Assembly: GCA_003695705.1 (NCBI GenBank)
Contig: RFHU01000240.1
Coordinates: forward strand, 1-49,283
DNA from: Planctomycetota bacterium
Lineage (GTDB): Bacteria; Planctomycetota; J058
DNA: 49,283 nt
Direction: 5' to 3'
Below are positions 8,478 through 16,786 of this stretch, one piece after another. Each line of letters starts with the position of its first letter. Within the stretch, counting starts at the first letter, position 1. The notes under the pieces are model-generated. The model was given only the letters and a program-made list of their open reading frames with translations. It ran no database searches and was not told the origin of the DNA. The position numbers and the translations under genes were made by a program.

Positions 8478-11101
8478 GGGCGCCGCCAAAGCTCGGCGCG
8501 CCGCTTCCCGGGAGGACTCGCCTGGGCGTCTGCCTGGCTGCGCTCCTCTTGCTGCTCGCTTCCTGCCAGCCCCACCCGGACCACCGGGTGACGCCCGTGG
8601 GGGCTGCGAAGGACGGGCCGCGGCCCGCGCGCGTGGTGCCGGCCGAGGTCTCTCCCGGCGGCGGCGAGCGCCTGACGGTCTACGGAGAGGGCTTCGCGAC
8701 GGGAGACGAAGTCTGGTTCGGAAGCCAGCGCCTGGAGGCTGCCGACGTCGCCACCGACGGGCGCAGCTTGACCTTCGTCGCGCCGGCGGGGCCTCCCGGG
8801 TCCCGCATCGACGTCGGGGTGGGTCGGCGCGACCCGACCGGGACCATCGTCGCCCGCGGCGTGCTGCCGAGCGCGGTGCGCGTGCGCGGGTTGAGCAGCA
8901 CCTGGATCGCGGTGTGCGGCCTCGGCCTCGCGGTGCTGGCGCTCTTGGGGACGCCGCTCTTCGTGATCATCGCGGGGGTGACCCTGCTGGGCCTGGCGGC
9001 CGAGGCGCAGGTCCACGGCGACCTGGGGCTCGTCGTAAATCCCGACGGCTCGGCGGGGGTCGGCGGCAACCTGTTCGCGGCCTGGCTCAATCCCATGGCC
9101 GACTCTCCCCTGTTCATCGCCATTCCGCTGTTCACCTTCGCCGGGACCCTGCTGAGCGAGTCCCACTCGCCGACCCGGCTCATCAACCTGTGCCGGGCAT
9201 GCCTGGGATGGTTCCCCGGAGGGCTGGCGCTGGTGACCCTGGTCACCTGCTGCTTCTTCACCGCCTTCACCGGAGCCTCGGGGGTGACGATCATCGCCCT
9301 GGGCGGCCTGCTGTTCCCGATCCTGCTTCGAGAGCGCTACCCAGAACGCTTCAGCCTGGGACTGCTTACCACCGGGGGGAGTTTGGGCCTCCTCCTGGCT
9401 CCGTCTCTGCCGGTCATCGTCTACGGACTGGTCGCCCGCGTCGACATCGCCCGCCTGTTCGTCGCAGCGGCCGTCCCCATGGCGTTGCTCGTACTCTTCC
9501 TCGGGGTGACCTCGATCGTCGTGGCCGTCGCGACCAAGGTCCCTCGCCATGCCTTCTCCTGGAGGGAACTCGGTCGTGCGCTGCGCGCCGCCGCCTGGGA
9601 ACTGCCGCTCCCCTTCCTGGTCGTGGGCGGCATCTACAAGGGCTTTTTCAACGCGGCCGAGGCGGCCGCGGTCACCGCGGTCTACGTGGTGGCCACCACG
9701 GTGGGCATCTACCGGGACGTTCGCCCGCGCGAACTGCTCGGGGTCGTCCGGCGGGCCTCGGTGCTCGTGGGCGCGATCCTGCTCATCATGGGGACCGCGC
9801 TGGGATTCGCCGATTGGTTGACGGTCAACGAAGTCCCTCAGCGCCTGCTGGCAGCGATGACCGGACTCATCGACGAGATTCCCTGGGTCTCCGATCGTCT
9901 GGCCTTCCTGATCCTGCTCAACGGCTTTCTGCTGTTGGTCGGCTGCCTGATGGACATCTTCAGCGCCACCTTGGTCGTGGTGCCGCTCATCGGACCCGTC
10001 GCGGCGGAATTCGGTGTCGACCCCTACCACCTCGCGGTGATCTTCCTGGTCAATCTGGAGATTGGCTACTCCACGCCGCCGGTGGGCATCAACTTGTTCA
10101 TCGCATCGCTCCGCTTCCGCCGCCCCGTGTTCGCTCTCTACCGAGCCTCGGTCCTGTTCATCGCCGTTCTCCTCGCCGCGCTGCTGCTCATCACCTACGT
10201 GCCTTCTCTCTCCCTGGGCCTGTTCGATGGGCTTCCGCGTCTGGAAGTCTTTGGGGAAGACGGCTCGCCGGCGCCCGCCCGCCTCACGTTGCGGGAGGGC
10301 GAGGATGTGCGGCTCACGGCGCGCGTATCCCTGGGCGGCGTCACCTTGGAGGAGGCCAAGCGAAACCGACGGCGCGCGCTGGAGGCACTGCGGGCGGCCG
10401 AGGAGCGGCTTGGGGTCTCCTACGACTCCCTGGAAGAGGAGCTTCGGCAGGCCGAGGACGCCCTGGTGCGCGCGGGGGTGTCCGCCGAGGGCGACCTAGG
10501 CGCGCTCGAAGAGCGACTGCAGCGCGCGCGCAAAGCGCTGGCGCCGCTGCGCGCCGAGGCCGATGCGTTGGAGGCTGCGCGGCGAAAGGTCGATGCCATC
10601 GCGTCGGTCGAGGCGCGGATCCGCTGGCGATCGCGGCAGGGGGAGGCGAGCGGCACCGGGCCTCGCTTCTCCTTGGGAGAACTCGAGCCGGGGACCCACA
10701 CCCTCACGGTCACGGCCGTGGACGCTCGCCGGCACCTGGTGCAGCGCGTGTTCGAGGTCGTCGTCGAAGCGGCGGCGGGCAGCGGCGGCGCTGGCGCCGA
10801 CGGCGGCGGAGCGGATGACGGAGGAGAGGACGGCGACTGGGGGGAGTGGGGCACGGAGGACGGCGACGGAAACAGCGGGTCCGCGGCCGATGAAGACGAC
10901 TGGGGGGAGTGGGGCACGGAAAACGGCGAGGGTGCGCCGGGCGACGCCGGAGAAGGCGACGAGGGGACCGAGGGGTCCGGGGGCTCCAAGCCCGTCGGGC
11001 CGGGGGGCCGCGGTCCGGACGACGCAGGCGGCGACGGCGCGGGCGGCGACGGCGCGGGCAGCAGGGGCGGGAGCGATCCAGGCGGCGCGGGATCGCGCTG
11101 A
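8474..11101 (+). CDS. dctM: TRAP transporter large permease DctM with N-terminal lipoprotein/TIG domain and C-terminal Ig-like/coiled-coil tail
   Basis: Large ion-coupled permease of the TRAP system, 875 residues against the usual 425-450. Residues 1-31: hydrophobic signal ending in a lipobox (LLLLASC, Cys31). About 51-136: IPT/TIG-type domain (RVVPAEVSPGGGERLTVYGEGF). About 143-585: the DctM membrane core, with NLFAAWLNPMADSPLFIAIP, FFTAFTGASGVTIIALGGLL and the C-terminal EIGYSTPPVGINLF. About 586-765: an Ig-like/PKD-like beta fold apparently interrupted by a coiled-coil insertion (620-705). About 766-875: Gly/Asp-rich tail with two DWGEWGTE copies at 788 and 809. One continuous frame covers all of it, so the fusion is direct. 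GTG 8474 overlaps the DctQ stop and starts the signal peptide. Confidence 0.85.
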   Translation: MRAPPKLGAPLPGRTRLGVCLAALLLLLASCQPHPDHRVTPVGAAKDGPRPARVVPAEVSPGGGERLTVYGEGFATGDEVWFGSQRLEAADVATDGRSLTFVAPAGPPGSRIDVGVGRRDPTGTIVARGVLPSAVRVRGLSSTWIAVCGLGLAVLALLGTPLFVIIAGVTLLGLAAEAQVHGDLGLVVNPDGSAGVGGNLFAAWLNPMADSPLFIAIPLFTFAGTLLSESHSPTRLINLCRACLGWFPGGLALVTLVTCCFFTAFTGASGVTIIALGGLLFPILLRERYPERFSLGLLTTGGSLGLLLAPSLPVIVYGLVARVDIARLFVAAAVPMALLVLFLGVTSIVVAVATKVPRHAFSWRELGRALRAAAWELPLPFLVVGGIYKGFFNAAEAAAVTAVYVVATTVGIYRDVRPRELLGVVRRASVLVGAILLIMGTALGFADWLTVNEVPQRLLAAMTGLIDEIPWVSDRLAFLILLNGFLLLVGCLMDIFSATLVVVPLIGPVAAEFGVDPYHLAVIFLVNLEIGYSTPPVGINLFIASLRFRRPVFALYRASVLFIAVLLAALLLITYVPSLSLGLFDGLPRLEVFGEDGSPAPARLTLREGEDVRLTARVSLGGVTLEEAKRNRRRALEALRAAEERLGVSYDSLEEELRQAEDALVRAGVSAEGDLGALEERLQRARKALAPLRAEADALEAARRKVDAIASVEARIRWRSRQGEASGTGPRFSLGELEPGTHTLTVTAVDARRHLVQRVFEVVVEAAAGSGGAGADGGGADDGGEDGDWGEWGTEDGDGNSGSAADEDDWGEWGTENGEGAPGDAGEGDEGTEGSGGSKPVGPGGRGPDDAGGDGAGGDGAGSRGGSDPGGAGSR
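10835..10920 (+). repeat. Duplicated coding segment for the DWGEWGTE motif
   Basis: Two identical 23-base copies at 10835-10857 and 10898-10920, 63 bases (21 codons) apart, inside the DctM tail. Identity at the DNA level points to a recent duplication. Confidence 0.75.
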
Positions 11102-11103
11102 AA

Positions 11104-11147
11104 CGCGCGCGGGCCTCCCCTCTCGCCCTGAGGCGGGGGCCGCGCGG
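11104..11147. terminator. Hairpin between convergent genes (possible bidirectional terminator)
   Basis: GC-rich imperfect stem in the 47-base gap between DctM and the convergent minus-strand gene: arms beginning CGCGCGGGCC and ending GGGGGCCGCGCG. No T-run follows, so intrinsic termination is uncertain. Confidence 0.35.
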
Positions 11148-11148
11148 G

Positions 11149-11556
11149 TCAGCGCGGGAAGAGCGGCCCCGGAGGAGGGGGCGGGGGCTCGCGCAACGCG
11201 AAGATCCAGGCGGCCAGACCGGCGGCGACGGCGAGCGCAAAGGCGATGCCGAACCAGAGACGGGCGCGGGGGGTTCGCCGGCGGAGCCGGCCGCTGGGAA
11301 CTCTGCGCGCGATGACGCGCGGCTCGCCCGCGGCGTCGGGACGGCGCCAAGAGAAGCCGGAAGTGAAGGCCAGGAAGGCGCCGGTGGCCTTGCGCCACTG
11401 CGAGGCGACCTTCCGCTCCACGGCGCGGATGAGGCGCTGGGTCGAGCCCGCATCGAGGGGAGCCTCGCTCGGAGGGGACGGGGGGGCCCGGGACGTGCCC
11501 TCGCGGGGCGGCGAGACTTCCTCCCCCGCAGGAAGGCCGGGCTCCTCCTCCGTCAC
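11149..11556 (-). CDS. Small C-terminal membrane-anchored hypothetical protein
   Basis: A 135-residue protein not assigned to a family. Residues 1-45 are acidic and Pro-rich, residues 50-105 are basic with a short helical part (TQRLIRAVERKVASQWRKAT), and one membrane helix near the C-terminus (LWFGIAFALAVAAGLAAWIFAL) is followed by a short proline-rich end. This looks like a tail-anchored protein with its bulk in the cytoplasm. The GTG at 11556 overlaps the TGA of the upstream FAD oxidase by four bases, so it is the last gene of the birA-folP-cdaA operon. No function can be assigned. Confidence 0.65.
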   Translation of the reverse strand: MTEEEPGLPAGEEVSPPREGTSRAPPSPPSEAPLDAGSTQRLIRAVERKVASQWRKATGAFLAFTSGFSWRRPDAAGEPRVIARRVPSGRLRRRTPRARLWFGIAFALAVAAGLAAWIFALREPPPPPPGPLFPR

Positions 11557-12977
11557 GACGCCGGGGCCTCGTCGGGCAGGAGCTTGCCGGGGTTGAGGAT
11601 GCCTTGCGGGTCGAAGGCCTGCTTGATGGCGCGGCAGAGGCGAAGCTCGGCGGGGCCGAGCCGGAGGGGCATGAGTTCCCGCTGAACGCAGCCGATGCCG
11701 TGCTCTCCGGAGATGGTTCCGCCCAAAGCGACGATGCGGCGGATGATTTCCGGCCCGCAGGCTGCGAGCACTGCCTCCCAGCGCTCCGGGGAAAGGCCGT
11801 CGCGGAGCACGTTCACGTGCAGGTTCCCGTCGCCCGCGTGGCCGTAGCTGAGATGCCGTACCCCGTGGCGCGCGGTGACCTCGTCGATGGCGCGAAGCGC
11901 CTCGGGAATGCGGGCGCGGGGAACCGAGACGTCGTACTCGCGGTAGGGTCCCTGCGCCTTGACGGCCTCTCCCATGGCTCGCCGGATCGCCCACAGTTCC
12001 CGCGCATGCGCGGGACTCTGCGCGAGCAGCACGTCGTCCGCTCCCAGCTGCAGGCAGAGCTCGCCGAGGGCCATCGCGTCGCGGTCCACGTCCTCTTCCC
12101 GCTGTCCGTCGACCTCGAGGAGCAGGGTGGCCTCGGCTTCGCGGACTTCGTTGGGGAAGTTGCGCCCCACGTGCTCTTCGGCCACGCGCAGGGCCGCCCG
12201 GGCGAGGAGCTCGCAGCACGAGGGCACGATGCCGGCTTGGAAGATGCCGCCCACCGCGGAGGCCGCCGCTTCGAGGCTGGGGAAGGGAGCCATGAGGGTG
12301 CGCACCCGGCGCGGGAGGGGAATGAGCTTGAGGGTGACCTCGGTGACCACCGCCAGGGTGCCTTCGCTGCCGACGAGGAGCCCCACCAGGTCGTAGCCGG
12401 TGACGTCTTTGAGGAGCTTCCCGCCCACGCGCAGGACCTCGCCACTGGGAAGGACGGCTTCGAGACCGGTCACGTAGTCGCGGGTGATTCCGTACTTCAC
12501 ACAGCGAGGTCCACCGGCGCATTCGGCGACGTTGCCGCCGATGGCGCAGGAACCCTTGCTGGCCGGGTCGGGGGGGTAGAAGAGCCCGAACTCCTCCACG
12601 GCGTCCTGCAAGGTCTGGGTGATCACCCCCGGCTGGACCACGGCGAACAGGTTCTCCCGGTCGATCTCGAGGATCCGGTTCATGCGCCGGGTGCTGAGGA
12701 CGATGCCGCCCTCGAGGGGGACGGCGCCTCCCGAGAGGCCCGTGCCGCCGCCGCGCGCGACGACGGGGACCCGCTCCCGGCTGGCCAGGCGGAGCACCTC
12801 GGCGACCTCGGCCGTGCAACCGGGGGCCACCGCCACGTCCGGACGACCCTGCAGGTCCTCGGTGAAGTCGCGGCCAAGGACGGCGAGTTCCTCGGGGTCG
12901 GTGAGGACGTGGTCGGGCCCGACGACCGCGCGCAGGGTGTCGATGAGCGCGGGCGTCACGGACCCGTAGGCGCTCAC
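11553..12977 (-). CDS. glcD: FAD-binding oxidase, GlcD / D-lactate dehydrogenase type
   Basis: Cytosolic or membrane-associated FAD-linked 2-hydroxyacid dehydrogenase (glycolate or D-lactate to the keto acid), 474 residues, the normal length. Seen: the FAD-binding PCMH domain with VVARGGGTGLSGGAVPLEGG and SKGSCAIGGNVAECAGG, then VGSEGTLAVVTEVTLKL; the C-terminal oxidase domain has HAGDGNLHVN and GGTISGEHGIG, with the catalytic-site His residues of the family, and ends in FDPQGILNPGKLLP. It starts with GTG overlapping the YbbR stop (GTGA). No GlcE or GlcF subunit is adjacent, so it may act alone or with subunits elsewhere. Substrate (glycolate, D-lactate, D-2-hydroxyglutarate) is not decidable here. 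Confidence 0.92.
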   Translation of the reverse strand: MSAYGSVTPALIDTLRAVVGPDHVLTDPEELAVLGRDFTEDLQGRPDVAVAPGCTAEVAEVLRLASRERVPVVARGGGTGLSGGAVPLEGGIVLSTRRMNRILEIDRENLFAVVQPGVITQTLQDAVEEFGLFYPPDPASKGSCAIGGNVAECAGGPRCVKYGITRDYVTGLEAVLPSGEVLRVGGKLLKDVTGYDLVGLLVGSEGTLAVVTEVTLKLIPLPRRVRTLMAPFPSLEAAASAVGGIFQAGIVPSCCELLARAALRVAEEHVGRNFPNEVREAEATLLLEVDGQREEDVDRDAMALGELCLQLGADDVLLAQSPAHARELWAIRRAMGEAVKAQGPYREYDVSVPRARIPEALRAIDEVTARHGVRHLSYGHAGDGNLHVNVLRDGLSPERWEAVLAACGPEIIRRIVALGGTISGEHGIGCVQRELMPLRLGPAELRLCRAIKQAFDPQGILNPGKLLPDEAPAS

Positions 12978-14014
12978 TGGATCACCCGCACCAGGGTCAC
13001 GGGGAAGGTGGGGGGCTCCACGACTTCCACGTCGGGTGGGAGGCCGGAGACGTCCACTCGGAAGTTCTCGTCGCGGTCGTCTTGGAGGAATTCCCGGGGC
13101 AGCTCGCTGGCGGGGACGTAGGCCACCGGCAGGTCTCCGGTGGGCGTGAGCCGAGCGCGATCGAGGCGGCGCCTGAGGTCCTCGAGGGTGCGCTTGGGGC
13201 CACGCAGGCGAACCTTCACGTTCCAGCCCTCACGCGCCTTGATCTTGTAGGGCAGGGGTTCGATGGGCGCGGTGGAGCCATCGGGACTGGTCTGCGGCTT
13301 GGGAAGGGTCAGGACCACGGGGAACTCGAAGACGCGCTCTTCGGGGTCGGGGAGGATCTCCACGCGGACGCGGACCAAGGTCTGGGCCTCGACGCCGGGA
13401 GGGCAGGCGAGGGGGCGATCGACCTCGAAGCTCTTGTTCGCGCCGCCGAGGTCGACGGGCAAGGTGCGGTATTCGCTCTCGAGGAGCGAGGCCGGACCGC
13501 GGACGGCGAGGCGCCGTGGGGTGACGCTGACCTCGCCGCGGTGGAAGCCCGGCGCCGGCTCACCGACGATGTCGCCCGGTTGGACCCACACCATCTTGTC
13601 CTCCACGCGTTCGAATTCGAGGCGAAGCTGGGCGGGCTTTGCCTCGACGACTTCGAGGCCCTCGGCGACGGCGACGCCCTTGCGCGGGTCGACGAGCAGG
13701 TGCGGAGGGTCCCTCTCGAAGGCCTGGCGCAGGTCTTCGTCGGTCAGGCGAACGACCCCTTCGTCGTCCACGAGCTGGTTGACTCGGTCGATGAGCTCCT
13801 TGGGTCCCTGCAAGGTCACCTCCACGGCCTGATGGAGGACGAGGACACTGGCCGTGGAGGGTTCCCCCTGGTAGCGGACGATGACGTCGCGGGGAACCTC
13901 GATGCGGAAGTCGAGGGTGAGCTGACGCTGCTCGATGAGGTGGAATCCGATGGCCCACCAGATCATCACGGAGAAAAGGGCGGCCAGGAACAAGTTGGCG
14001 AGATGGTCCTTCAC
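12974..14014 (-). CDS. cdaR: YbbR-domain protein, CdaR-type regulator of the diadenylate cyclase
   Basis: Membrane-anchored extracytoplasmic protein of 346 residues. The N-terminal helix (LFLAALFSVMIWWAIGFHLI) is followed by repeated YbbR beta domains, about three copies, recognisable by segments such as VTPRRLAVRGPASLLE and WNVKVRLRGPKRTLEDLRRR. In Firmicutes CdaR binds CdaA and modulates c-di-AMP synthesis; the same gene order here (cdaA then ybbR, with a GTGA overlap) supports that role by family knowledge. Start GTG at 14014 overlaps the cdaA stop. Confidence 0.85.
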   Translation of the reverse strand: MKDHLANLFLAALFSVMIWWAIGFHLIEQRQLTLDFRIEVPRDVIVRYQGEPSTASVLVLHQAVEVTLQGPKELIDRVNQLVDDEGVVRLTDEDLRQAFERDPPHLLVDPRKGVAVAEGLEVVEAKPAQLRLEFERVEDKMVWVQPGDIVGEPAPGFHRGEVSVTPRRLAVRGPASLLESEYRTLPVDLGGANKSFEVDRPLACPPGVEAQTLVRVRVEILPDPEERVFEFPVVLTLPKPQTSPDGSTAPIEPLPYKIKAREGWNVKVRLRGPKRTLEDLRRRLDRARLTPTGDLPVAYVPASELPREFLQDDRDENFRVDVSGLPPDVEVVEPPTFPVTLVRVIQ

Positions 14015-14883
14015 GAGCGAACCTCGCGGGGCTCGACGCGGGAAGTGCCCTTGTCGCGCGGGGCGCGCTCGGTGACGGGTTCGCGGGAAACGGCTCCGGT
14101 CTCGGTGGGGGGCTGCGCCGACTCCTCGTCGTCGCGTCGGAGGTAGAGGCGTTCGAGCAACTCGTGCAGTTCTTCGCGGCCCAAGTCTCGGTGGAGGACT
14201 CCTCCCTCGGCGAGGGAGATGCCTCCGGTCTCCTCGGAGACGACCACCACCAGGGCATCCTCGGCCTCGCTGAGGCCGATGGCCGCCCGGTGGCGGGTCC
14301 CGAGCGCCTTGGGGACGGCGGGGTTGTCGGTGAGGGGGAGGAAGCAGCCGGCGGCGGTCATGCGACCGCCCTGGATGATGACGGCGCCGTCGTGGAGCGG
14401 CGTCCCGGGGTAGAAGACGGTGCGCAGCAGGTCGCTCTTGACCTCGGCGTCGAGCAGGGTCCCGGTGCCAACGTATTCCTTGAGGGGGTCGCGGCGCTCG
14501 AGGACGATGAGGGCGCCGATCTTGGCCTTCGCCAGGCGGGAGGCCGCGGAGACCACCTCGGGCACGATCTGTTCGTTGCCGCCGCTGTCGCTGAGGAACC
14601 GGGAGCCGATCTTGAGGGCCAGGCCCTTGCGCAGTTCGGGCTGGAAGATGACGACCAGGGCCACCACCGACGCCTGGAAGATCGCGTCGAGCACCAGGGT
14701 GAGCCGCTTGAGCTCGTACTGAAGGGCGAGCGTACGACCGAGCAAGTAGGCGACGGCGAGGACGATGCCGAGCACCTTGACCATGTTCTCGCCGCGGGTG
14801 CCGCGCAGGAAGGTCAGCACGGCGAACATGATCAGGGTGAGGATGAAGATTTCGCCGAAGGCAGCGTTGCCGAGGTCAGGCAC
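14011..14883 (-). CDS. cdaA: Diadenylate cyclase CdaA (c-di-AMP synthase)
   Basis: Makes cyclic di-AMP from two ATP at the membrane. It is 290 residues with about three N-terminal helices (FGEIFILTLIMFAVLTFL, MVKVLGIVLAVAYLL, LDAIFQASVVALVVIF), then the DAC domain. The catalytic motifs are intact: DGAVIIQGGRMTAAGC (DGA) and GTRHRAAIGLSE (RHR). A Pro/Glu/Arg-rich C-terminal tail of about 40 residues is extra. GTG at 14883 overlaps the folP end by eight bases; no other start fits the first helix. Linked folP and cdaR genes are a known arrangement in several phyla; c-di-AMP usually controls K+ and osmolyte balance and wall stress. Confidence 0.92.
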   Translation of the reverse strand: MPDLGNAAFGEIFILTLIMFAVLTFLRGTRGENMVKVLGIVLAVAYLLGRTLALQYELKRLTLVLDAIFQASVVALVVIFQPELRKGLALKIGSRFLSDSGGNEQIVPEVVSAASRLAKAKIGALIVLERRDPLKEYVGTGTLLDAEVKSDLLRTVFYPGTPLHDGAVIIQGGRMTAAGCFLPLTDNPAVPKALGTRHRAAIGLSEAEDALVVVVSEETGGISLAEGGVLHRDLGREELHELLERLYLRRDDEESAQPPTETGAVSREPVTERAPRDKGTSRVEPREVRS

Positions 14884-15754
14884 CGAAGCCCTCCCGGCGC
14901 CGATGCACCTCCCAGGCGGCGCGCAGCGCGTCGCCGGTGGCGCGCACGTCGTGGGTCCGAACGAGTCGCGCGCCGCCTTCGAGGGCGCAGGCCACGGCGA
15001 CCCCGATGCCGGCGGCGAGGCGCTCGTCGAGTCCGCGCCCGAGGAGCGCACCGAAGAGCGACTTGCGGGACACGCCCACGACCACGGGCCCCAAGGGATG
15101 CAGGCGGTGCAGGTTGCCGAGGAGGAGTAGGTTGTGCTCCAGGCTCTTGCCGAAGCCGATTCCGGGGTCGACGGCGATGGCCTCGGCGGGGACGCCGGCC
15201 GCCAGCGCGCGGCGGCGGGCGGCGGCAAGCTCGGCAGCAACCTCGGCGAGCACGTCGTCGTAGCGCGGGTTTCGCTGCATGGTGCGCGGTTCGCCCCGCA
15301 GGTGCCCGAGGATCAGGCCTGCACCAGCGGCAGCCACGACCTCGGCCATGCGGGGGTCGCGCAGGCCGGTGACGTCGTTGACGAGGTCCGCGCCGGCGGC
15401 GAGGGCGGCCTTGGCGACCAGCGCCTTCGAAGTGTCCACGGAGATGGGGGCCTCTGGATCCTGCGCGCGCAGTCCTTCGATGACGGGCAGGACGCGGCGC
15501 AGTTCTTCTTCGGCGGGAACGGGGGCGGCGCCGGGGCGGGTGGATTCGCCTCCGACGTCGATGATGGCGGCGCCTTCCTCGAGCTGCGCGAGGGCGGCGC
15601 GGACGGCGTCGTCCGGAGCGGAGAAGCGTCCGCCGTCGGAGAAGGAATCCGGGGTGGCGTTGATGACGCCCATGACCGCCGGGACCGCGAGGTCCAGGCT
15701 GCGCCCGCCGCGAAGGCGGAGGCGCTCGGCGAGGAGGGGGGCGGGACCGCTCAC
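14876..15754 (-). CDS. folP: Dihydropteroate synthase
   Basis: Folate biosynthesis: condenses dihydropterin pyrophosphate with p-aminobenzoate. The 292-residue protein has all signature blocks: MGVINATPDSFSDGG, DVGGESTRPGA, SVDTSKA, NDVTGL, DPGIGFGKSLEHN, GVSRKS and a C-terminal RTHDV. GTG at 15754 overlaps the birA stop by four bases and gives a normal N-terminus. Enzymatic residues (Asp of DVGGES, Lys of GFGK, Arg and His of RTHDV) are present, so it should be active. It is the second gene in the operon. Confidence 0.95.
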   Translation of the reverse strand: MSGPAPLLAERLRLRGGRSLDLAVPAVMGVINATPDSFSDGGRFSAPDDAVRAALAQLEEGAAIIDVGGESTRPGAAPVPAEEELRRVLPVIEGLRAQDPEAPISVDTSKALVAKAALAAGADLVNDVTGLRDPRMAEVVAAAGAGLILGHLRGEPRTMQRNPRYDDVLAEVAAELAAARRRALAAGVPAEAIAVDPGIGFGKSLEHNLLLLGNLHRLHPLGPVVVGVSRKSLFGALLGRGLDERLAAGIGVAVACALEGGARLVRTHDVRATGDALRAAWEVHRRREGFGA

Positions 15755-16551
15755 TGCGGGCGGACCTCCTCCACCTCGCCGGCGACGAAGACCTCGCGGC
15801 GTCCGTCCACTTCGAGGACCAACCCGCCGGTCTGGTTCAAGCCGTTCGCCACCCCGACGACCGTGCGCTCCGGGAGCCGGATGCGCACTTCCTTGCCCAG
15901 CATGGGCATTCGGGCGGAAGCGGCGGAAAGGATGGAGACGCCGCCGCCTCGACGCACGGCAAGGTAGTGCTCCTCGAAGCGCGCGAAGAGCGCGCGCAGG
16001 AACTCGGCGGGCGGCGGGGCCTGGGACGGGTCGGAGACGATGGAGCAGGCGGTCGCGCGCAGCTCCTCGGGGAAGGAGTCCTCGGGAATGGCGAGGTTGA
16101 CGCCAATGCCCAGGATGAGGAGGTGTCCCGCCTCGTCGCGTGTGAGTTCGCCAAGGATGCCCGCGACCTTGCGGCCCTCGAGCTGGACGTCGTTGGGCCA
16201 CTTGAGGACCGCTTCGCGGTCGCAGCAAAGGGAAATGGCCTCGGCCACGGCGAGCGCGCCCAAGAGCGTGGCGGGGAGCCTCCGCAGCATGGCCGCGTCG
16301 GGACGCAGGAGGAGGGAGAGGTAGATGCCCCCAGCGGGGGAAGCCCAGGCGCGGCCGAGGCGCCCCCGGCCCTGGTCTTGCTGCGCGGCGACCACCACGC
16401 TGCCCTCGACGGCGCCTTGGGCGGCGAGCTCGGCGAGGCGGTCGTTGGTGGAGGAGAGGCAGGGGTGGAACTCGACGACCGCCTCGCGGCCACCGATGAA
16501 GGCGCAGTCGGTCGCAGCCTGGCGAACGCTCGCCGCATCCAGCCCCGTCAC
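15751..16551 (-). CDS. birA: Biotin--[acetyl-CoA-carboxylase] ligase, BirA without HTH domain
   Basis: Attaches biotin to the biotin carboxyl carrier protein via biotinyl-AMP. The 266-residue protein has the catalytic loop GRGRLGRAW, KWPNDV and AGILGEL, and the small C-terminal SH3-like domain (VVGVANGLNQTGGLVLEVDG). There is no N-terminal winged helix, so it is a group I, non-repressor ligase. The start is GTG at 16551, with GGAGG five bases upstream; the open frame extends to 16686 but that extension is Arg-rich and has no ribosome site. It leads the minus-strand operon and is divergent from pspA. Confidence 0.92.
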   Translation of the reverse strand: MTGLDAASVRQAATDCAFIGGREAVVEFHPCLSSTNDRLAELAAQGAVEGSVVVAAQQDQGRGRLGRAWASPAGGIYLSLLLRPDAAMLRRLPATLLGALAVAEAISLCCDREAVLKWPNDVQLEGRKVAGILGELTRDEAGHLLILGIGVNLAIPEDSFPEELRATACSIVSDPSQAPPPAEFLRALFARFEEHYLAVRRGGGVSILSAASARMPMLGKEVRIRLPERTVVGVANGLNQTGGLVLEVDGRREVFVAGEVEEVRPQ

Positions 16552-16626
16552 GTGCTCCTCCGGCGGCCGGCGGCGCCGTCGCGAGGAAGGCTCTCCGTTG
16601 CGCGCACGCCGGGCTCCCGCGCGCCC

Positions 16627-16632
16627 AAGATA
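16627..16632 (-). promoter_or_regulatory. Possible -10 box TATCTT upstream of birA
   Basis: TATCTT on the minus strand, 75 bases before the birA start, inside the divergent gap with pspA. The -35 region is poor. Confidence 0.3.
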
Positions 16633-16679
16633 GCACGCTCGCAGGCCCTCGGGGCGGGGCGGCTCCTCCTGGGCAGCCC

Positions 16680-16708
16680 TTGCCAAGCGTCGCGCGGTCC
16701 GCTATCGT
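16680..16708 (+). promoter_or_regulatory. Sigma-70-type promoter of the pspA operon
   Basis: TTGCCA at 16680-16685 and TATCGT at 16703-16708 with a 17-base spacer: a good housekeeping promoter. The leader to the ATG at 16787 is about 70 bases. No convincing sigma-54 (-24/-12) site is present, unlike the enterobacterial psp promoter. Confidence 0.6.
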
Positions 16709-16786
16709 CGCCCCTCGCCCGAAACGACTTATGCGCGCTGCGCCGGGGCGTCGCAAGCCGACGGGCGCGCGGCACGGAGGCTGGGC

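Noticed and set aside
11149-12819. 556-codon frame on the minus strand covering the oxidase
   Set aside because: It is another reading frame of glcD; only its last 135 codons, from the GTG at 11556, form a plausible coupled gene.
15751-16686. Longer BirA starting at 16686
   Set aside because: The added N-terminus is Arg- and Pro-rich with no family similarity; GTG 16551 has a good ribosome site.
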